DNA from: an uncultured Bacteriovoracaceae bacterium
GTDB taxonomy: Bacteria; Bdellovibrionota; Bacteriovoracia; Bacteriovoracales; Bacteriovoracaceae
NCBI GenBank assembly: GCA_937931205.1
Contig: CALHBF010000018.1
Span: 1-64,000 of the forward strand
Reading direction: 5' to 3'
Length of the DNA stretch: 64,000 bases
Shown piece after piece: positions 16,702 through 24,761 of this stretch. Position 1 is the stretch's first letter. Every line of letters starts with the position of its first letter. Both the position numbers and the translations under genes were made by a program. Below the pieces are notes generated by a model. The model was not told where the DNA came from, did not search any database, and worked only from the letters and a program-made list of their open reading frames with translations.

Positions 16702-18269
16702 TGAAATCTCTAGTTATCTGGGCAGTGATTCTTATTTCTGTTCTTGCTTATTTAAACTTGAAAAATACACGTAAAGTGAGCCTTGTTTACTTTGCCGATC
16801 TTCATGGCCATTTCGAAGAACATCCAGAATTATTCTGGAGTGATAAAGATTCTTCAAAAACGGAACTAGAGGTGGCAGGAGGGGTGGCCCGTTTAAAGCA
16901 TGTTTTAAATGATCTGCGTCTTAATGAATCAGTACTGTTTATGGATGCAGGTGATACCATCCAAGGTTCTGCCGAAGTGGCCCTTACTTCAGGTGAAGTG
17001 GCCATTCCTATTTTAAATGCACTCAATATTGATCTTGCTATTCCCGGTAATTGGGAAGTTGTTTATGGAACAAAGAAATTTAAAGAAATAGCCTCGGCAG
17101 TAAATTTCCCTTTCATTGCCAGTAACATCAAAGAAGAATCAACAGGAGAACTTCTTTTTCCTCCATATATGATTAAAGAAGTAAATGGTATCAGGCTCGG
17201 AATTTTGGGGTTCACTGATCCTGATGTACCTGTAAGACAACCTCCTAGTTTTAGCTACGGTTTCAAGTATCTAGGGGATGAAGTTCTACAAGGGTATATC
17301 GATGAATTAAAAAAGATTAAGAAAGTGGATGTCGTGGTTCTTCTCACTCATATCGGTCTTCCTAAGGCAGTGCATTTGGCCGGAAAACTAAAAGATGTAG
17401 ATGTACTCTTATCATCAGATACCCATGAGCGAACCTATGAGCCGGTTATCATTAATAACACATGGGTGGTTGAGCCAGGTGCCTTTGGTTCATTTTTAGG
17501 AAAACTTGATTTAGAAATCAATCATTGGGGAGAGTTAAAAAAGAAATGGTCTCTGATTGAACTTAGGTCGTCTCTTTATCTTGAAGAGACGAAGATGAAA
17601 GAGCTAGTGGCAAAAGTAATCGCTCCATTAAAAGAAGCACTTGAAAAACCTATCGGGGAAACAGCTGTTGATCTTGTTCGCTATAACGTGATTGAGACAA
17701 GTCTAGATGCTGTCCTCGCCGATGCCCTAAAAGACGCAACAAAAACGGAGATTGCTCTTTCGAATGGTTTTCGTTTTGCTTACCCATTAGTTAAAGGGCA
17801 AATTATTGAAAAGGATCTGTGGAGTATCTATCCAATTAATACTCACATTAAAACAGGGCAGATTACAGGAAAGCAGCTTAAGGATTTCTATGAGAAAGAG
17901 ATTGAAAATGTATTCTCAGAGAATCCGGAGAAGCTTTTCGGGGGCTGGCTTCCAAGACCTTCAGGAATTTCATTTGATTTTAAAGTGAATAATCCACCAT
18001 TAAATCGAATTGTAAAAATGGAAATTAATGGCAAACCGATTCAGCTTGAAAAGCTCTATACCTTAACGACCTGTCAAAGAGAGGGAGATCCCGATTCTAC
18101 GATGTGTAGAATTCCCAATGCGATCAATACTAAGATTCTTGATTTTGATGCCCATGAGGCGGTTAGACGATATCTTAAAAAAAATTGGCCCTTGAAGAGC
18201 CCAGACCTTGAGCGTATTCGTGCTCTCGATTTACCAGATACAGTTCGCTCACAGTATTATAGGAAATAA
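16701..18269 (+). CDS. SoxB-like 5'-nucleotidase-family metallophosphoesterase, membrane-anchored
   Basis: This 522-residue protein has an N-terminal hydrophobic anchor (about 3-20) and the two-domain UshA-type fold. Metal-site motifs are FADLHGH, DAGDTIQG, GNWEVVYG, LLTHIG and SSDTHER. The GNWE variant, in place of the GNHE of 5'-nucleotidases, is typical of SoxB, the thiosulfohydrolase of sulfur oxidation. The second domain carries LSNGFRF. None of the other Sox genes (soxAX, soxYZ, soxCD) is seen in the window, so its substrate may differ. The ATG at 16701 follows AGGGG; a TTG one codon earlier is less likely. Confidence 0.8.
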   Translation: MKSLVIWAVILISVLAYLNLKNTRKVSLVYFADLHGHFEEHPELFWSDKDSSKTELEVAGGVARLKHVLNDLRLNESVLFMDAGDTIQGSAEVALTSGEVAIPILNALNIDLAIPGNWEVVYGTKKFKEIASAVNFPFIASNIKEESTGELLFPPYMIKEVNGIRLGILGFTDPDVPVRQPPSFSYGFKYLGDEVLQGYIDELKKIKKVDVVVLLTHIGLPKAVHLAGKLKDVDVLLSSDTHERTYEPVIINNTWVVEPGAFGSFLGKLDLEINHWGELKKKWSLIELRSSLYLEETKMKELVAKVIAPLKEALEKPIGETAVDLVRYNVIETSLDAVLADALKDATKTEIALSNGFRFAYPLVKGQIIEKDLWSIYPINTHIKTGQITGKQLKDFYEKEIENVFSENPEKLFGGWLPRPSGISFDFKVNNPPLNRIVKMEINGKPIQLEKLYTLTTCQREGDPDSTMCRIPNAINTKILDFDAHEAVRRYLKKNWPLKSPDLERIRALDLPDTVRSQYYRK

Positions 18270-18271
18270 TA

Positions 18272-18682
18272 ATGCATAAATTAATGGGTGTTTTGATTCT
18301 TCTTTTTACTTCTTTCTCTAGCTTTTCTGAGAGTCACTTCAAAGTTCTTTTTGATCTTTCCAGTGACTCACGCGAAAACTGGAATACTCTTTTGAATAAT
18401 GTCGAGAATGTCCGAGCTGAATTAGGTCCAAAGACAGAGCTGCGAGTTGTTCTTCATGGCGGAGGAATTCATCTTGTTGAGAAAAAGACCGCCTTTCAAG
18501 TGGATCGCATAAATCAGCTCATCTCTGATGGTGTGCAGTTTGTTGGTTGTGAGAATACCATGAAAAGAAAGAAGATACAGAAATCAGAGTTACTACCCAA
18601 CATCGGGACTGTGCCAGCAGGACTGGCCGAACTAATTCGTAAGCAGTCCCAAGGTTGGTCGTATTTAAAGATTGGCCATTAA
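18272..18682 (+). CDS. Exported DsrE-like protein
   Basis: This 136-residue protein starts 3 bases after the SoxB-like gene. A signal peptide (to about SFS-E) is followed by a DsrE/DsrF-like domain: FKVLFDLSSDS, the loop LRVVLHGGGIHLV, VQFVGCENTM with the conserved Cys, and a C-terminal VPAGLAELIRKQ. DsrE proteins carry sulfur as a Cys persulfide. Export to the periplasm would let it receive sulfur from the SoxB-like enzyme. Its last 4 bases overlap the convergent rhodanese gene. Confidence 0.8.
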   Translation: MHKLMGVLILLFTSFSSFSESHFKVLFDLSSDSRENWNTLLNNVENVRAELGPKTELRVVLHGGGIHLVEKKTAFQVDRINQLISDGVQFVGCENTMKRKKIQKSELLPNIGTVPAGLAELIRKQSQGWSYLKIGH

Positions 18683-19047
18683 GGCTTCATTGTTGGAAGT
18701 TTATTCTGAAGGTCTAGAAAACCGCCAATGTTTGTTGATTTGATACCATTCTTTTCAAGAATATCTTTTACTTTTCCTGAGCGAGCACCGCTACGGCAAT
18801 AAAGGTAGATATCTTTGTTTTGAACCAGTTTATTAAAATCACTTGCCCAGTTTTTGTCTTCTGATATTTTTGATAATGGAAACCATTTGGCCCCTTTAAC
18901 CATCCCATCCTTGATTTCATTTTCTTCCCTCACATCAATAATCATTACTTCATTATTTATTGCTCTTTGATGAATTTGATTTAAGTCAACATTAGCACTC
19001 GCACCGAAGGTGAATACAGAAGCGATGAGGCAGAATAGTTTTTTCAT
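18679..19047 (-). CDS. Exported single-domain rhodanese
   Basis: This 122-residue protein has a signal peptide (MKKLFCLIASVFTFGASA) and one rhodanese domain: MIIDVREENE and the active loop CRSGARS with the persulfide-forming Cys. I place the start at 19047 because AAAGGAAC lies just upstream; an in-frame ATG at 19062 would put extra residues before the signal peptide. It lies 14 bases downstream of the TauE/SafE gene and probably belongs to the same minus-strand operon that begins at 21312. Its likely role is handling periplasmic sulfane sulfur. Confidence 0.85.
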   Translation of the reverse strand: MKKLFCLIASVFTFGASANVDLNQIHQRAINNEVMIIDVREENEIKDGMVKGAKWFPLSKISEDKNWASDFNKLVQNKDIYLYCRSGARSGKVKDILEKNGIKSTNIGGFLDLQNKLPTMKP

Positions 19048-19061
19048 AAATGTTCCTTTCA

Positions 19062-19808
19062 TTAAATGACGTGCAAGATAATTTTAGTTACAGCACCGGC
19101 AGTTAATAATGTAAAAGTGGTTTTTCTTAATAGATTAATTTGAACTTCGTTGAGAGATTTCACAAGTTTTTCAAGTACAAAGAAAGCAATAATGGCCCCA
19201 ATTGAGAGCATCAGAATTTCTGTCGTTGTAATATTTTGCGATAGCGATTTTATTTGAAAGAGTAGTGAGCTTAGCGAAATAAAAAAAATACTAGCTAGGC
19301 TTAGCGGCATCGCTTGCTGATAGCTTTTACCATAAAAACTCATGAGTAGAGGCATTAAAAGAACTCCTCCACCTAGTCCTGTAAGAGTTGTTGTCAACCC
19401 GACAATAAGACCGATGAGAATTCCTTTAAGGAGTTCATGTCCCTTTTTTGATTCTTCTGGAATTGAACTCTTGTTTTTCCAAACATTGATGATGCTAAAG
19501 ATCCCAATTAATCCAAGCAAAACGGCGATAGTGATATCGGACGTAAAGGCCTTAATGGGAGTGGAGAGGTAGTTCGTTACCACCCCTGAAGCACTAATAA
19601 GCAGAGCTGTTGGCCAGTGAACTTTTTTTAATCCTTTAATAAGATTTGGAGCAGTTCCAACGAGCACCGCCACTAAAGAAAGCACTGTTGCTTCTTTGAG
19701 TGGCAGTAAGAGGAGAGTCGTAAAGAGTGGAATAGAGATCATTGCTCCACCGGCCCCTGTGAGACCCATAATAAGTCCGACAATGCTTCCGATGACAAGA
19801 AACTCCAT
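19062..19808 (-). CDS. TauE/SafE-family sulfite/sulfur anion permease
   Basis: This 248-residue membrane protein has about eight hydrophobic segments. It carries the duplicated Gly-rich motifs of the TauE/SafE family, GLTGAGGAMISIPL at the N-terminus and TLTGLGGGVLLMPLL in the middle. Family members move sulfite, sulfoacetate or related anions. The setting between a rhodanese and YeeE/YedE genes supports a sulfur substrate. The gap to the YeeE-type gene upstream is 13 bases. Confidence 0.88.
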   Translation of the reverse strand: MEFLVIGSIVGLIMGLTGAGGAMISIPLFTTLLLLPLKEATVLSLVAVLVGTAPNLIKGLKKVHWPTALLISASGVVTNYLSTPIKAFTSDITIAVLLGLIGIFSIINVWKNKSSIPEESKKGHELLKGILIGLIVGLTTTLTGLGGGVLLMPLLMSFYGKSYQQAMPLSLASIFFISLSSLLFQIKSLSQNITTTEILMLSIGAIIAFFVLEKLVKSLNEVQINLLRKTTFTLLTAGAVTKIILHVI

Positions 19809-19821
19809 ACAATAATTCCTT

Positions 19822-20232
19822 CTAGTTTTTCTTACACATTTTGAAGAAATACATTCCGGCCACCATTGAACCTACAAAAACAAAGATTTCCATTTTACCT
19901 GAGGCAAGAGAAACAATTCCTGGACCAGGACAAATTCCTGCCCAACCCCAACCAAGTCCGAAGATAGCGGCCCCAAGAAGAAGATTCTTATCAATATGGT
20001 TATTTGCTGGAAGATAAAATTTCTTATCGAAAAGAGGATGATCTTTCTTTTTAATAATCTGGTAAACAATGGCATTGATGGCAATGGCACCAATCATGAC
20101 TCCCATCAGACTAATATTCCATGACCCGAAGAAATCAAGAAACCCTTTCACCACATGAGTTTGAGTCATCCCGCTGATTCCAAGACCAAGAGCAAATAGT
20201 ACTCCTGAGATTAGGGCAATTAATTGTTTCAT
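19822..20232 (-). CDS. YeeE/YedE half-transporter, C-terminal type
   Basis: This 136-residue protein has four hydrophobic segments and the YeeE/YedE signature GWGWAGICPGPG, with a Cys proposed in this family to relay thiosulfate or sulfur. It overlaps the upstream half-protein gene by 4 bases (ATGA), so the two are translationally coupled and probably assemble into one channel equivalent to the full-length E. coli YeeE (TsuA) fold. Confidence 0.85.
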   Translation of the reverse strand: MKQLIALISGVLFALGLGISGMTQTHVVKGFLDFFGSWNISLMGVMIGAIAINAIVYQIIKKKDHPLFDKKFYLPANNHIDKNLLLGAAIFGLGWGWAGICPGPGIVSLASGKMEIFVFVGSMVAGMYFFKMCKKN

Positions 20233-20645
20233 ACTTCACCTCTCATGAGTTTAAAGATCACAACACTGATAACGCCAAAGAGAATAAAAGTCATGGTCGC
20301 TACCATTGAGCGCACTGAGAGACGTGAGTTACCACAGACTCCGTGTCCAGATGTGCAGCCATTACCGAGTAGTGTACCAAATCCAACAAGAAAACCTGCA
20401 ATAGCATAGTCAGCGATACCCATATTAAGAGATAAGGATTCGAAAGACTCTGGGCGTACTATTTTGAGGATGAAGCCACCGATCAAAAGTCCCAAAAGAA
20501 AAAGAGAACGCCAAAGAGTATCACCTTTAATTGGACGAAGTACTCCAGCAACGATGCCACTGATGCCGGTGACTCTTCCATTTAAAACCAACATTAAGCT
20601 GGCCGCGATACCAATGATGGCGCCACCAATAAGTGCGTAAGTCAT
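20229..20645 (-). CDS. YeeE/YedE half-transporter, N-terminal type
   Basis: This 138-residue protein has four hydrophobic segments and the signature NGCTSGHGVCG, the Cys-bearing motif of YeeE/YedE thiosulfate/sulfur transporters. It is paired with the next gene (4-bp overlap), a common split form of the family. It follows the ArsR-rhodanese gene by 7 bases, so it is in that regulator's operon. Confidence 0.86.
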   Translation of the reverse strand: MTYALIGGAIIGIAASLMLVLNGRVTGISGIVAGVLRPIKGDTLWRSLFLLGLLIGGFILKIVRPESFESLSLNMGIADYAIAGFLVGFGTLLGNGCTSGHGVCGNSRLSVRSMVATMTFILFGVISVVIFKLMRGEV

Positions 20646-20652
20646 AAGTCTC

Positions 20653-21312
20653 CTAAATATTATTTTTTAATGAATACCAAGATTCATTAAGTCGATAGGC
20701 CTTATAGCCATTTTTTCTTAGTTCACTTACCACATAGGCCGACAATGCACAGAGCCTTCCACGACAAAAAACAACAACCGGCTTCTTTTTGTTGAGGAGT
20801 GTAAGGTTCTCGTCAAGTTCACTCGAAGGAATATTAAGAACATGAACTTTTAGTAGTTCTTCACTCACTTCTTCTTTAGGACGAGCATCAAGGAGAGTGA
20901 TCTCTTTGTTTTTTGCGAGTTTGATGGTTGACGCAATATCTTGAGTCCAATCCATTTCTTCAAATACTTCTTCAACCCTAAGAGTTGCTCCAGCATCTAC
21001 ATCTTGAGCAAAATCCTGACATGCTTCCCAGAAAAGAAAGGCCGCAGGGTGCAGTGAATATAGTCGATGTTTACCGGCCGTTGATACGGTTACGATCTTA
21101 AGCGCGAGCATTTTACGCAAATGCATAGAAGTATTGGCAACAGTTTGATCAATCTTCTTCGCTAAAATCTCTACTGTAAGTGGTCCTTGAGAAAGAAAGT
21201 GAATAAGCTGGATTCGAGTTGGTGAAGAAATACCCCCTAAGATATCAGCAATGGCAGTGAAGACTTCATTTTGTTTTTCTCTTAATTTTTCAAGCTTCTT
21301 ATTTTCTTTCAT
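20653..21312 (-). CDS. ArsR-type HTH plus rhodanese fusion regulator (paralogue 2)
   Basis: This 219-residue protein has the same architecture as the one at 16066-16701. The winged helix has GGISSPTRIQLIHFLSQG and QTVANTSMHLRKML, and the rhodanese domain has LLDARPKEE and the loop CRGRLCALS. It heads a minus-strand operon with both YeeE/YedE halves, TauE/SafE and the exported rhodanese, and is divergent from the persulfide dioxygenase. Its start has TACAAT 6 bases upstream and no Shine-Dalgarno. A palindrome at 21329-21356 covers the promoter region on both sides, as expected of a persulfide-responsive repressor. Confidence 0.88.
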   Translation of the reverse strand: MKENKKLEKLREKQNEVFTAIADILGGISSPTRIQLIHFLSQGPLTVEILAKKIDQTVANTSMHLRKMLALKIVTVSTAGKHRLYSLHPAAFLFWEACQDFAQDVDAGATLRVEEVFEEMDWTQDIASTIKLAKNKEITLLDARPKEEVSEELLKVHVLNIPSSELDENLTLLNKKKPVVVFCRGRLCALSAYVVSELRKNGYKAYRLNESWYSLKNNI

Positions 21313-21327
21313 GATTTCATTGTATCA
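21313..21327 (-). promoter_or_regulatory. Extended -10, leaderless promoter of ArsR-rhodanese gene 2
   Basis: On the minus strand TGA-TACAAT is followed by 6 bases and the ATG at 21312. The operator palindrome begins 2 bases further upstream. Confidence 0.55.
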
Positions 21328-21328
21328 C

Positions 21329-21356
21329 AAACATTCAATTAATCAATTGAATGTTT
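21329..21356. promoter_or_regulatory. Operator palindrome between persulfide dioxygenase and ArsR-rhodanese 2
   Basis: AAACATTCAATT-AATC-AATTGAATGTTT is a perfect 12-bp inverted repeat sharing ATTCAA-N8-TTGAAT with 16002-16029. It includes TTGAAT (21347-21352), a possible -35 for the rightward gene with TATGGT 17 bases on. Confidence 0.75.
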
Positions 21357-21380
21357 TCTTAAAGTAAGATATGGTAGGGA

Positions 21381-21397
21381 TGAATACTTGATATTCA
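21381..21397. promoter_or_regulatory. Second, smaller dyad before the dioxygenase
   Basis: TGAATA-CTTGA-TATTCA is a perfect 6-bp inverted repeat at the predicted transcription start of the dioxygenase gene, just before its Shine-Dalgarno (AAGGAG). It may be an auxiliary operator. Confidence 0.45.
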
Positions 21398-21410
21398 AGG
21401 AGTTGGGCCA

Positions 21411-22271
21411 ATGGAAATTATTCATTTTTTTGACGAAGATACATTTACTCTGACATATCTGGTAATTGATCCAAGTACTTTGGATACAGTGATCATTGAT
21501 CCCGTTCTGGATTTTGATCCGCCATCTGGGTCTGTCAGCAAAAAAAGTCTGAGAAAGTTAGAGAGCTACATTCATGAGCGTAAGCTCAATGTGCAGGGGA
21601 TTCTGGAAACTCATGCACATGCTGATCACCTTTCCAGCTCTCAGCTCCTAAAAGAACTTTATCCTCAAGCGAAAATTGCGATAGGTGAGAAGATTAAAGT
21701 GGTGCAAGAGGTTTTTAAATCTCATTTTAATATCAATTATCTCAAAACAAATGGATCTCAGTTTGATCACCTTTTTACCGAGTTTGAAGAGGTAAGTTTT
21801 GGAAGTTTGAAGATGAAGGCGATACCGACTCCAGGGCATACTCCGGCATGTATGAGTTACCTTTTTGGAGATGCACTCTTTTCTGGTGACGCGCTTTTTA
21901 TGCCTGATTACGGAACTGGCCGCTGTGATTTCCCAAAAGGAAGCGCAAAAGACCTCTATCATTCTGTTAGTCACAATCTCTATTCACTTCCAGATGAGAC
22001 ACGTGTCTTTGTTGGACACGATTATCAACCTCATGGACGCGAACTCCAGTTCATGACAACGATTGGAATGAGTAAGAAGAACAATATTCAATTGAAGGGC
22101 ACGACAAGTGAGAAGGAATTCGTAGAGTTTCGAGAAAGTAGAGATAAGACCTTGAAGGCACCAAGACTTCTTTTACCAAGTATTCAAGTCAATATTGATG
22201 CTGGAAAATTACCACCGGCCGAAGATAATGGTGTTTCTTATTTGAAGCTTCCGTTAAGAGTGAGTAATTAA
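21411..22271 (+). CDS. Persulfide dioxygenase (ETHE1/Blh-type metallo-beta-lactamase fold)
   Basis: This 286-residue enzyme has the MBL metal motif THAHADHLSS, then PTPGHTPACMSYL, FSGDALF and VGHDY. The motifs GTGRCDFPKGSA and the Asp of SGDA are characteristic of ETHE1/Blh persulfide dioxygenases, which oxidise glutathione persulfide to sulfite with one iron. It is divergent from an ArsR-rhodanese regulator, the same arrangement as bigR-blh loci in other bacteria. Sulfite produced could leave through TauE/SafE. The 3' end overlaps the convergent Hsp70 gene by 18 bases. Confidence 0.9.
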   Translation: MEIIHFFDEDTFTLTYLVIDPSTLDTVIIDPVLDFDPPSGSVSKKSLRKLESYIHERKLNVQGILETHAHADHLSSSQLLKELYPQAKIAIGEKIKVVQEVFKSHFNINYLKTNGSQFDHLFTEFEEVSFGSLKMKAIPTPGHTPACMSYLFGDALFSGDALFMPDYGTGRCDFPKGSAKDLYHSVSHNLYSLPDETRVFVGHDYQPHGRELQFMTTIGMSKKNNIQLKGTTSEKEFVEFRESRDKTLKAPRLLLPSIQVNIDAGKLPPAEDNGVSYLKLPLRVSN

Positions 22272-23519
22272 CTGCTTCCCATAATTGGCCAATCCATTAA
22301 CCACAGACTCAAAAATATTATGTTCGGTGATCTTACTTTCACCGAACATTGTTTTTAATTCTTGGCGAATAGGTAAGAACTGTGAAGTTCCCCCTGTCAG
22401 ACACACTTGATCGACTTTATCTGGGGAGAGTCCGGATTGCTTAAAGACTTCAGACATTGTCTCCATTAGTTTTTCAACAGTTGGAGCAACACTTTGATTA
22501 TAATCTTGGGCGCTCACGTTCTGCTGAATATCCATATCAAGATAATGGAAGTTGAATTTTTCAATATCAGTTTTTCCTAAAGATACTTTGACTCGCTCAA
22601 TCTCTTGGAACAGTGGGAAACCTAACTGAGACTCTACCAGCGTGAAGAGATTATTCATTTGCTGTTCATCATCACTACTTAATGCAAACTTTTTAATATG
22701 CTGAAGAAATTCCCAAGTGTCTCGCTCCCTTAAATGGGTGATGTGAGCAGGAGAGCAGATCTTTTCTAAAAGCTGTCTCGGGAATTTGAGAACATTGCTG
22801 CCGCCAGGAATTTTATATTCGAAATTGGCCCCAAAATGAGGAGAGATGAAGTTTTTCATCATCACTCCATCAAGAGCATCACCTGCAATAAAAACACCTG
22901 AAAGACCTAAGATGTTCTTTTGTGAGTAGCCGTTTTGGTCAAATCTCATGAGTGTGAAATCGGAAGTACCTCCTCCATAATCGGCAACAAGGACGATACG
23001 TTCACTCTGAGAGTCATGCTGATAATCAAGGCCCGCGGCAATTGGTTCTGGACAGAAAATCACTTCTTTAAAACCCGCCTGTATAGCACCTTTTCTCATA
23101 CGATCTTCGGCCAATTCATCATTGGCCTTATCCAGTGAATAAAGAGCTGGACGGCCGAGAATAATGCGTTCGACATTTAGCCCGATATGCATGTCTGCGC
23201 GCTTTTTCATCTCTCCCAAGAAAACGGCCACAAGGTCAACAATCGATAAATTTCGGTTATGGACAATCGTTCCATTATAGCTTGGTTCAGGTAAAAACTT
23301 TTTTATTGATCGAAAAAATCTTCCGCTTCCCTCATTCTCAACATAATGTTTGATGGCATTTGAGCCAAAGTACCATTGATTTTTGTCTGGGGTATAGAAA
23401 AGGGAGCGTAGAACAAGTCCACCCACAGGGTCCAAAGGAATAGGAGTAATGACTCCTGAATCTGAGACAAAAGAGAGTAGGGAGTTACTTGTACCAAAAT
23501 CAACTGCGTAATAAGACAT
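22254..23519 (-). CDS. Hsp70-family protein (YegD-like)
   Basis: This 421-residue protein begins YAVDFGTSNS, the phosphate-1 loop of the Hsp70/actin ATPase fold. It also has VADYGGGTSDF (phosphate-2) and VCLTGGTSQFLPI (adenosine loop). It covers the nucleotide-binding domain only, without the canonical substrate-binding domain, as in E. coli YegD. A chaperone-like role is inferred. The -10 box TATAAT lies 6 bases before the ATG, with no Shine-Dalgarno. It is divergent from truA, only 34 bases apart. Confidence 0.85.
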   Translation of the reverse strand: MSYYAVDFGTSNSLLSFVSDSGVITPIPLDPVGGLVLRSLFYTPDKNQWYFGSNAIKHYVENEGSGRFFRSIKKFLPEPSYNGTIVHNRNLSIVDLVAVFLGEMKKRADMHIGLNVERIILGRPALYSLDKANDELAEDRMRKGAIQAGFKEVIFCPEPIAAGLDYQHDSQSERIVLVADYGGGTSDFTLMRFDQNGYSQKNILGLSGVFIAGDALDGVMMKNFISPHFGANFEYKIPGGSNVLKFPRQLLEKICSPAHITHLRERDTWEFLQHIKKFALSSDDEQQMNNLFTLVESQLGFPLFQEIERVKVSLGKTDIEKFNFHYLDMDIQQNVSAQDYNQSVAPTVEKLMETMSEVFKQSGLSPDKVDQVCLTGGTSQFLPIRQELKTMFGESKITEHNIFESVVNGLANYGKQLITHS

Positions 23520-23553
23520 GGCCTTATTATAACGATTTTTTATAATAATTAAT
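23520..23553. promoter_or_regulatory. Back-to-back leaderless promoters in a 34-bp gap
   Basis: Between the ATG at 23519 (minus) and the ATG at 23554 (plus) each strand carries a perfect TATAAT: minus at 23531-23526 (6 bases before its ATG) and plus at 23541-23546 (7 bases before its ATG). There is no room for leaders or ribosome binding sites. Confidence 0.6.
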
Positions 23554-24354
23554 ATGTATTACTATCAGGCAATCGTTCAATATGATGGAACAGGTTTTTG
23601 TGGCTTCCAGTGGCAGCAGGGAATTCCGACTATTCAGAACAGTTTTAATGAGGTCCTGAAAAGCTTGATTGGCGCTAAGGTCACTACCATGGGTGCATCT
23701 CGAACCGATAGTGGTGTTCATGCTCTCCAACAAGTCGTGAAAATTTCCTCGGAGATTGGCATTGAGTGCTCAGATTTTCCACAAAGAATGAACGTCATCC
23801 TGACTCCTCAGATCCGCTGTTTGAGTATTCGCCCTTGCACTGGAGACTTCAGACCTTCAAGTGATCATCTTTCCAAAGAATATCGTTATTTTTTTACCAA
23901 TCAGCGGCAAAGGCCTGCGAGCACTTTAAGGTTCATTCCCAATATTGCAAATCAGCTAGATATGAATGTCATGGATCAATGTGTGAAAAAATTGAAAGGA
24001 GTTCATGACTTTAGGAATTTCTATTCTCAGGGTAGTAATGTGAAGAGTACGGTGAGAGAGATTTACTCCTGTGAGCTGGTCACTATAAATCCCCATACTA
24101 TTTTCCCTACGGATAGTCTTTTTCAGATGCCTCAAGATCTAGAAATGTGTTTTCAACTTAAAATTATAGGCAATGGATTCCTCAAACAGATGATTCGTCA
24201 TATTGTCAGTGCTTTATGGATGGTCGGAAGCGGGAAATTAACCGTTGAGGAATTTTCAGAGCTCTTAGAGGGTAAAGCAGGGGAACTAAAAAAGAGAAAG
24301 GTAGCACCGCCGAATGGCCTTTTTCTTTTTGATATAAAATATCAATTGCCTTAA
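23554..24354 (+). CDS. truA: tRNA pseudouridine synthase A
   Basis: This 266-residue enzyme makes pseudouridine at positions 38-40 of the tRNA anticodon arm. It shows the TruA pattern: YDGTGFCGFQWQ at the N-terminus, the catalytic Asp in GASRTDSGVHALQQ, and the C-terminal GNGFLKQMIRHIVSALWMVG. The length is normal. The start lacks a Shine-Dalgarno and has TATAAT 7 bases upstream. Confidence 0.95.
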   Translation: MYYYQAIVQYDGTGFCGFQWQQGIPTIQNSFNEVLKSLIGAKVTTMGASRTDSGVHALQQVVKISSEIGIECSDFPQRMNVILTPQIRCLSIRPCTGDFRPSSDHLSKEYRYFFTNQRQRPASTLRFIPNIANQLDMNVMDQCVKKLKGVHDFRNFYSQGSNVKSTVREIYSCELVTINPHTIFPTDSLFQMPQDLEMCFQLKIIGNGFLKQMIRHIVSALWMVGSGKLTVEEFSELLEGKAGELKKRKVAPPNGLFLFDIKYQLP

Positions 24355-24373
24355 AAAGAACGAGTGCTATTCT
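24346..24373 (+). promoter_or_regulatory. Extended -10 leaderless promoter of His-rich gene
   Basis: TTGCCT (24346-24351), 16-base spacer, TGC-TATTCT with the hexamer at 24368-24373, then 6 bases to the ATG at 24380. It overlaps the 3' end of truA. Confidence 0.5.
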
Positions 24374-24379
24374 CTCTTT

Positions 24380-24712
24380 ATGGTCCGCCTCTTCTTTGTT
24401 CTATTTCTTCTTTTTTCTCTGCTTTCGAGTATTGTTTCGAACTCATTTCAGTATCTTTCAGTTCTGAATCATGTGGCCGTCCAGCATAGCGAGATTTCTC
24501 ACCATGAGCATTCACACCATGATGAATCAACTGAAGAGCATGATGTTGAACATAAGTTTGAGCTCTCGATGCTAATCCTGACCTTAAGTAATCAGCAAAA
24601 TAGAATATCTTTTTCAGCTCCGCTCATGCATTCCTATATTATTACAGATTCTCATTTATCGTTGGCCCTATCTCATTTCTATCACTCTTTATTCAGGCCA
24701 CCGATAGCATAG
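24380..24712 (+). CDS. Small His-rich exported or membrane protein
   Basis: This 110-residue protein has a hydrophobic N-terminus (about 3-20), a His/Glu/Asp-rich cluster around residues 36-58 (HHEHSHHDE) and a second weak hydrophobic stretch. The His/Asp cluster looks like a metal-binding loop. It lies 49 bases upstream of the ferroportin gene in the same direction, so a role in delivering or buffering iron or another divalent metal is plausible. No family is recognised. Confidence 0.6.
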   Translation: MVRLFFVLFLLFSLLSSIVSNSFQYLSVLNHVAVQHSEISHHEHSHHDESTEEHDVEHKFELSMLILTLSNQQNRISFSAPLMHSYIITDSHLSLALSHFYHSLFRPPIA

Positions 24713-24761
24713 AACTTTTCTTCTTCTAGATATGATTTGAAAACTGCTCTGTTGAGGTTCT

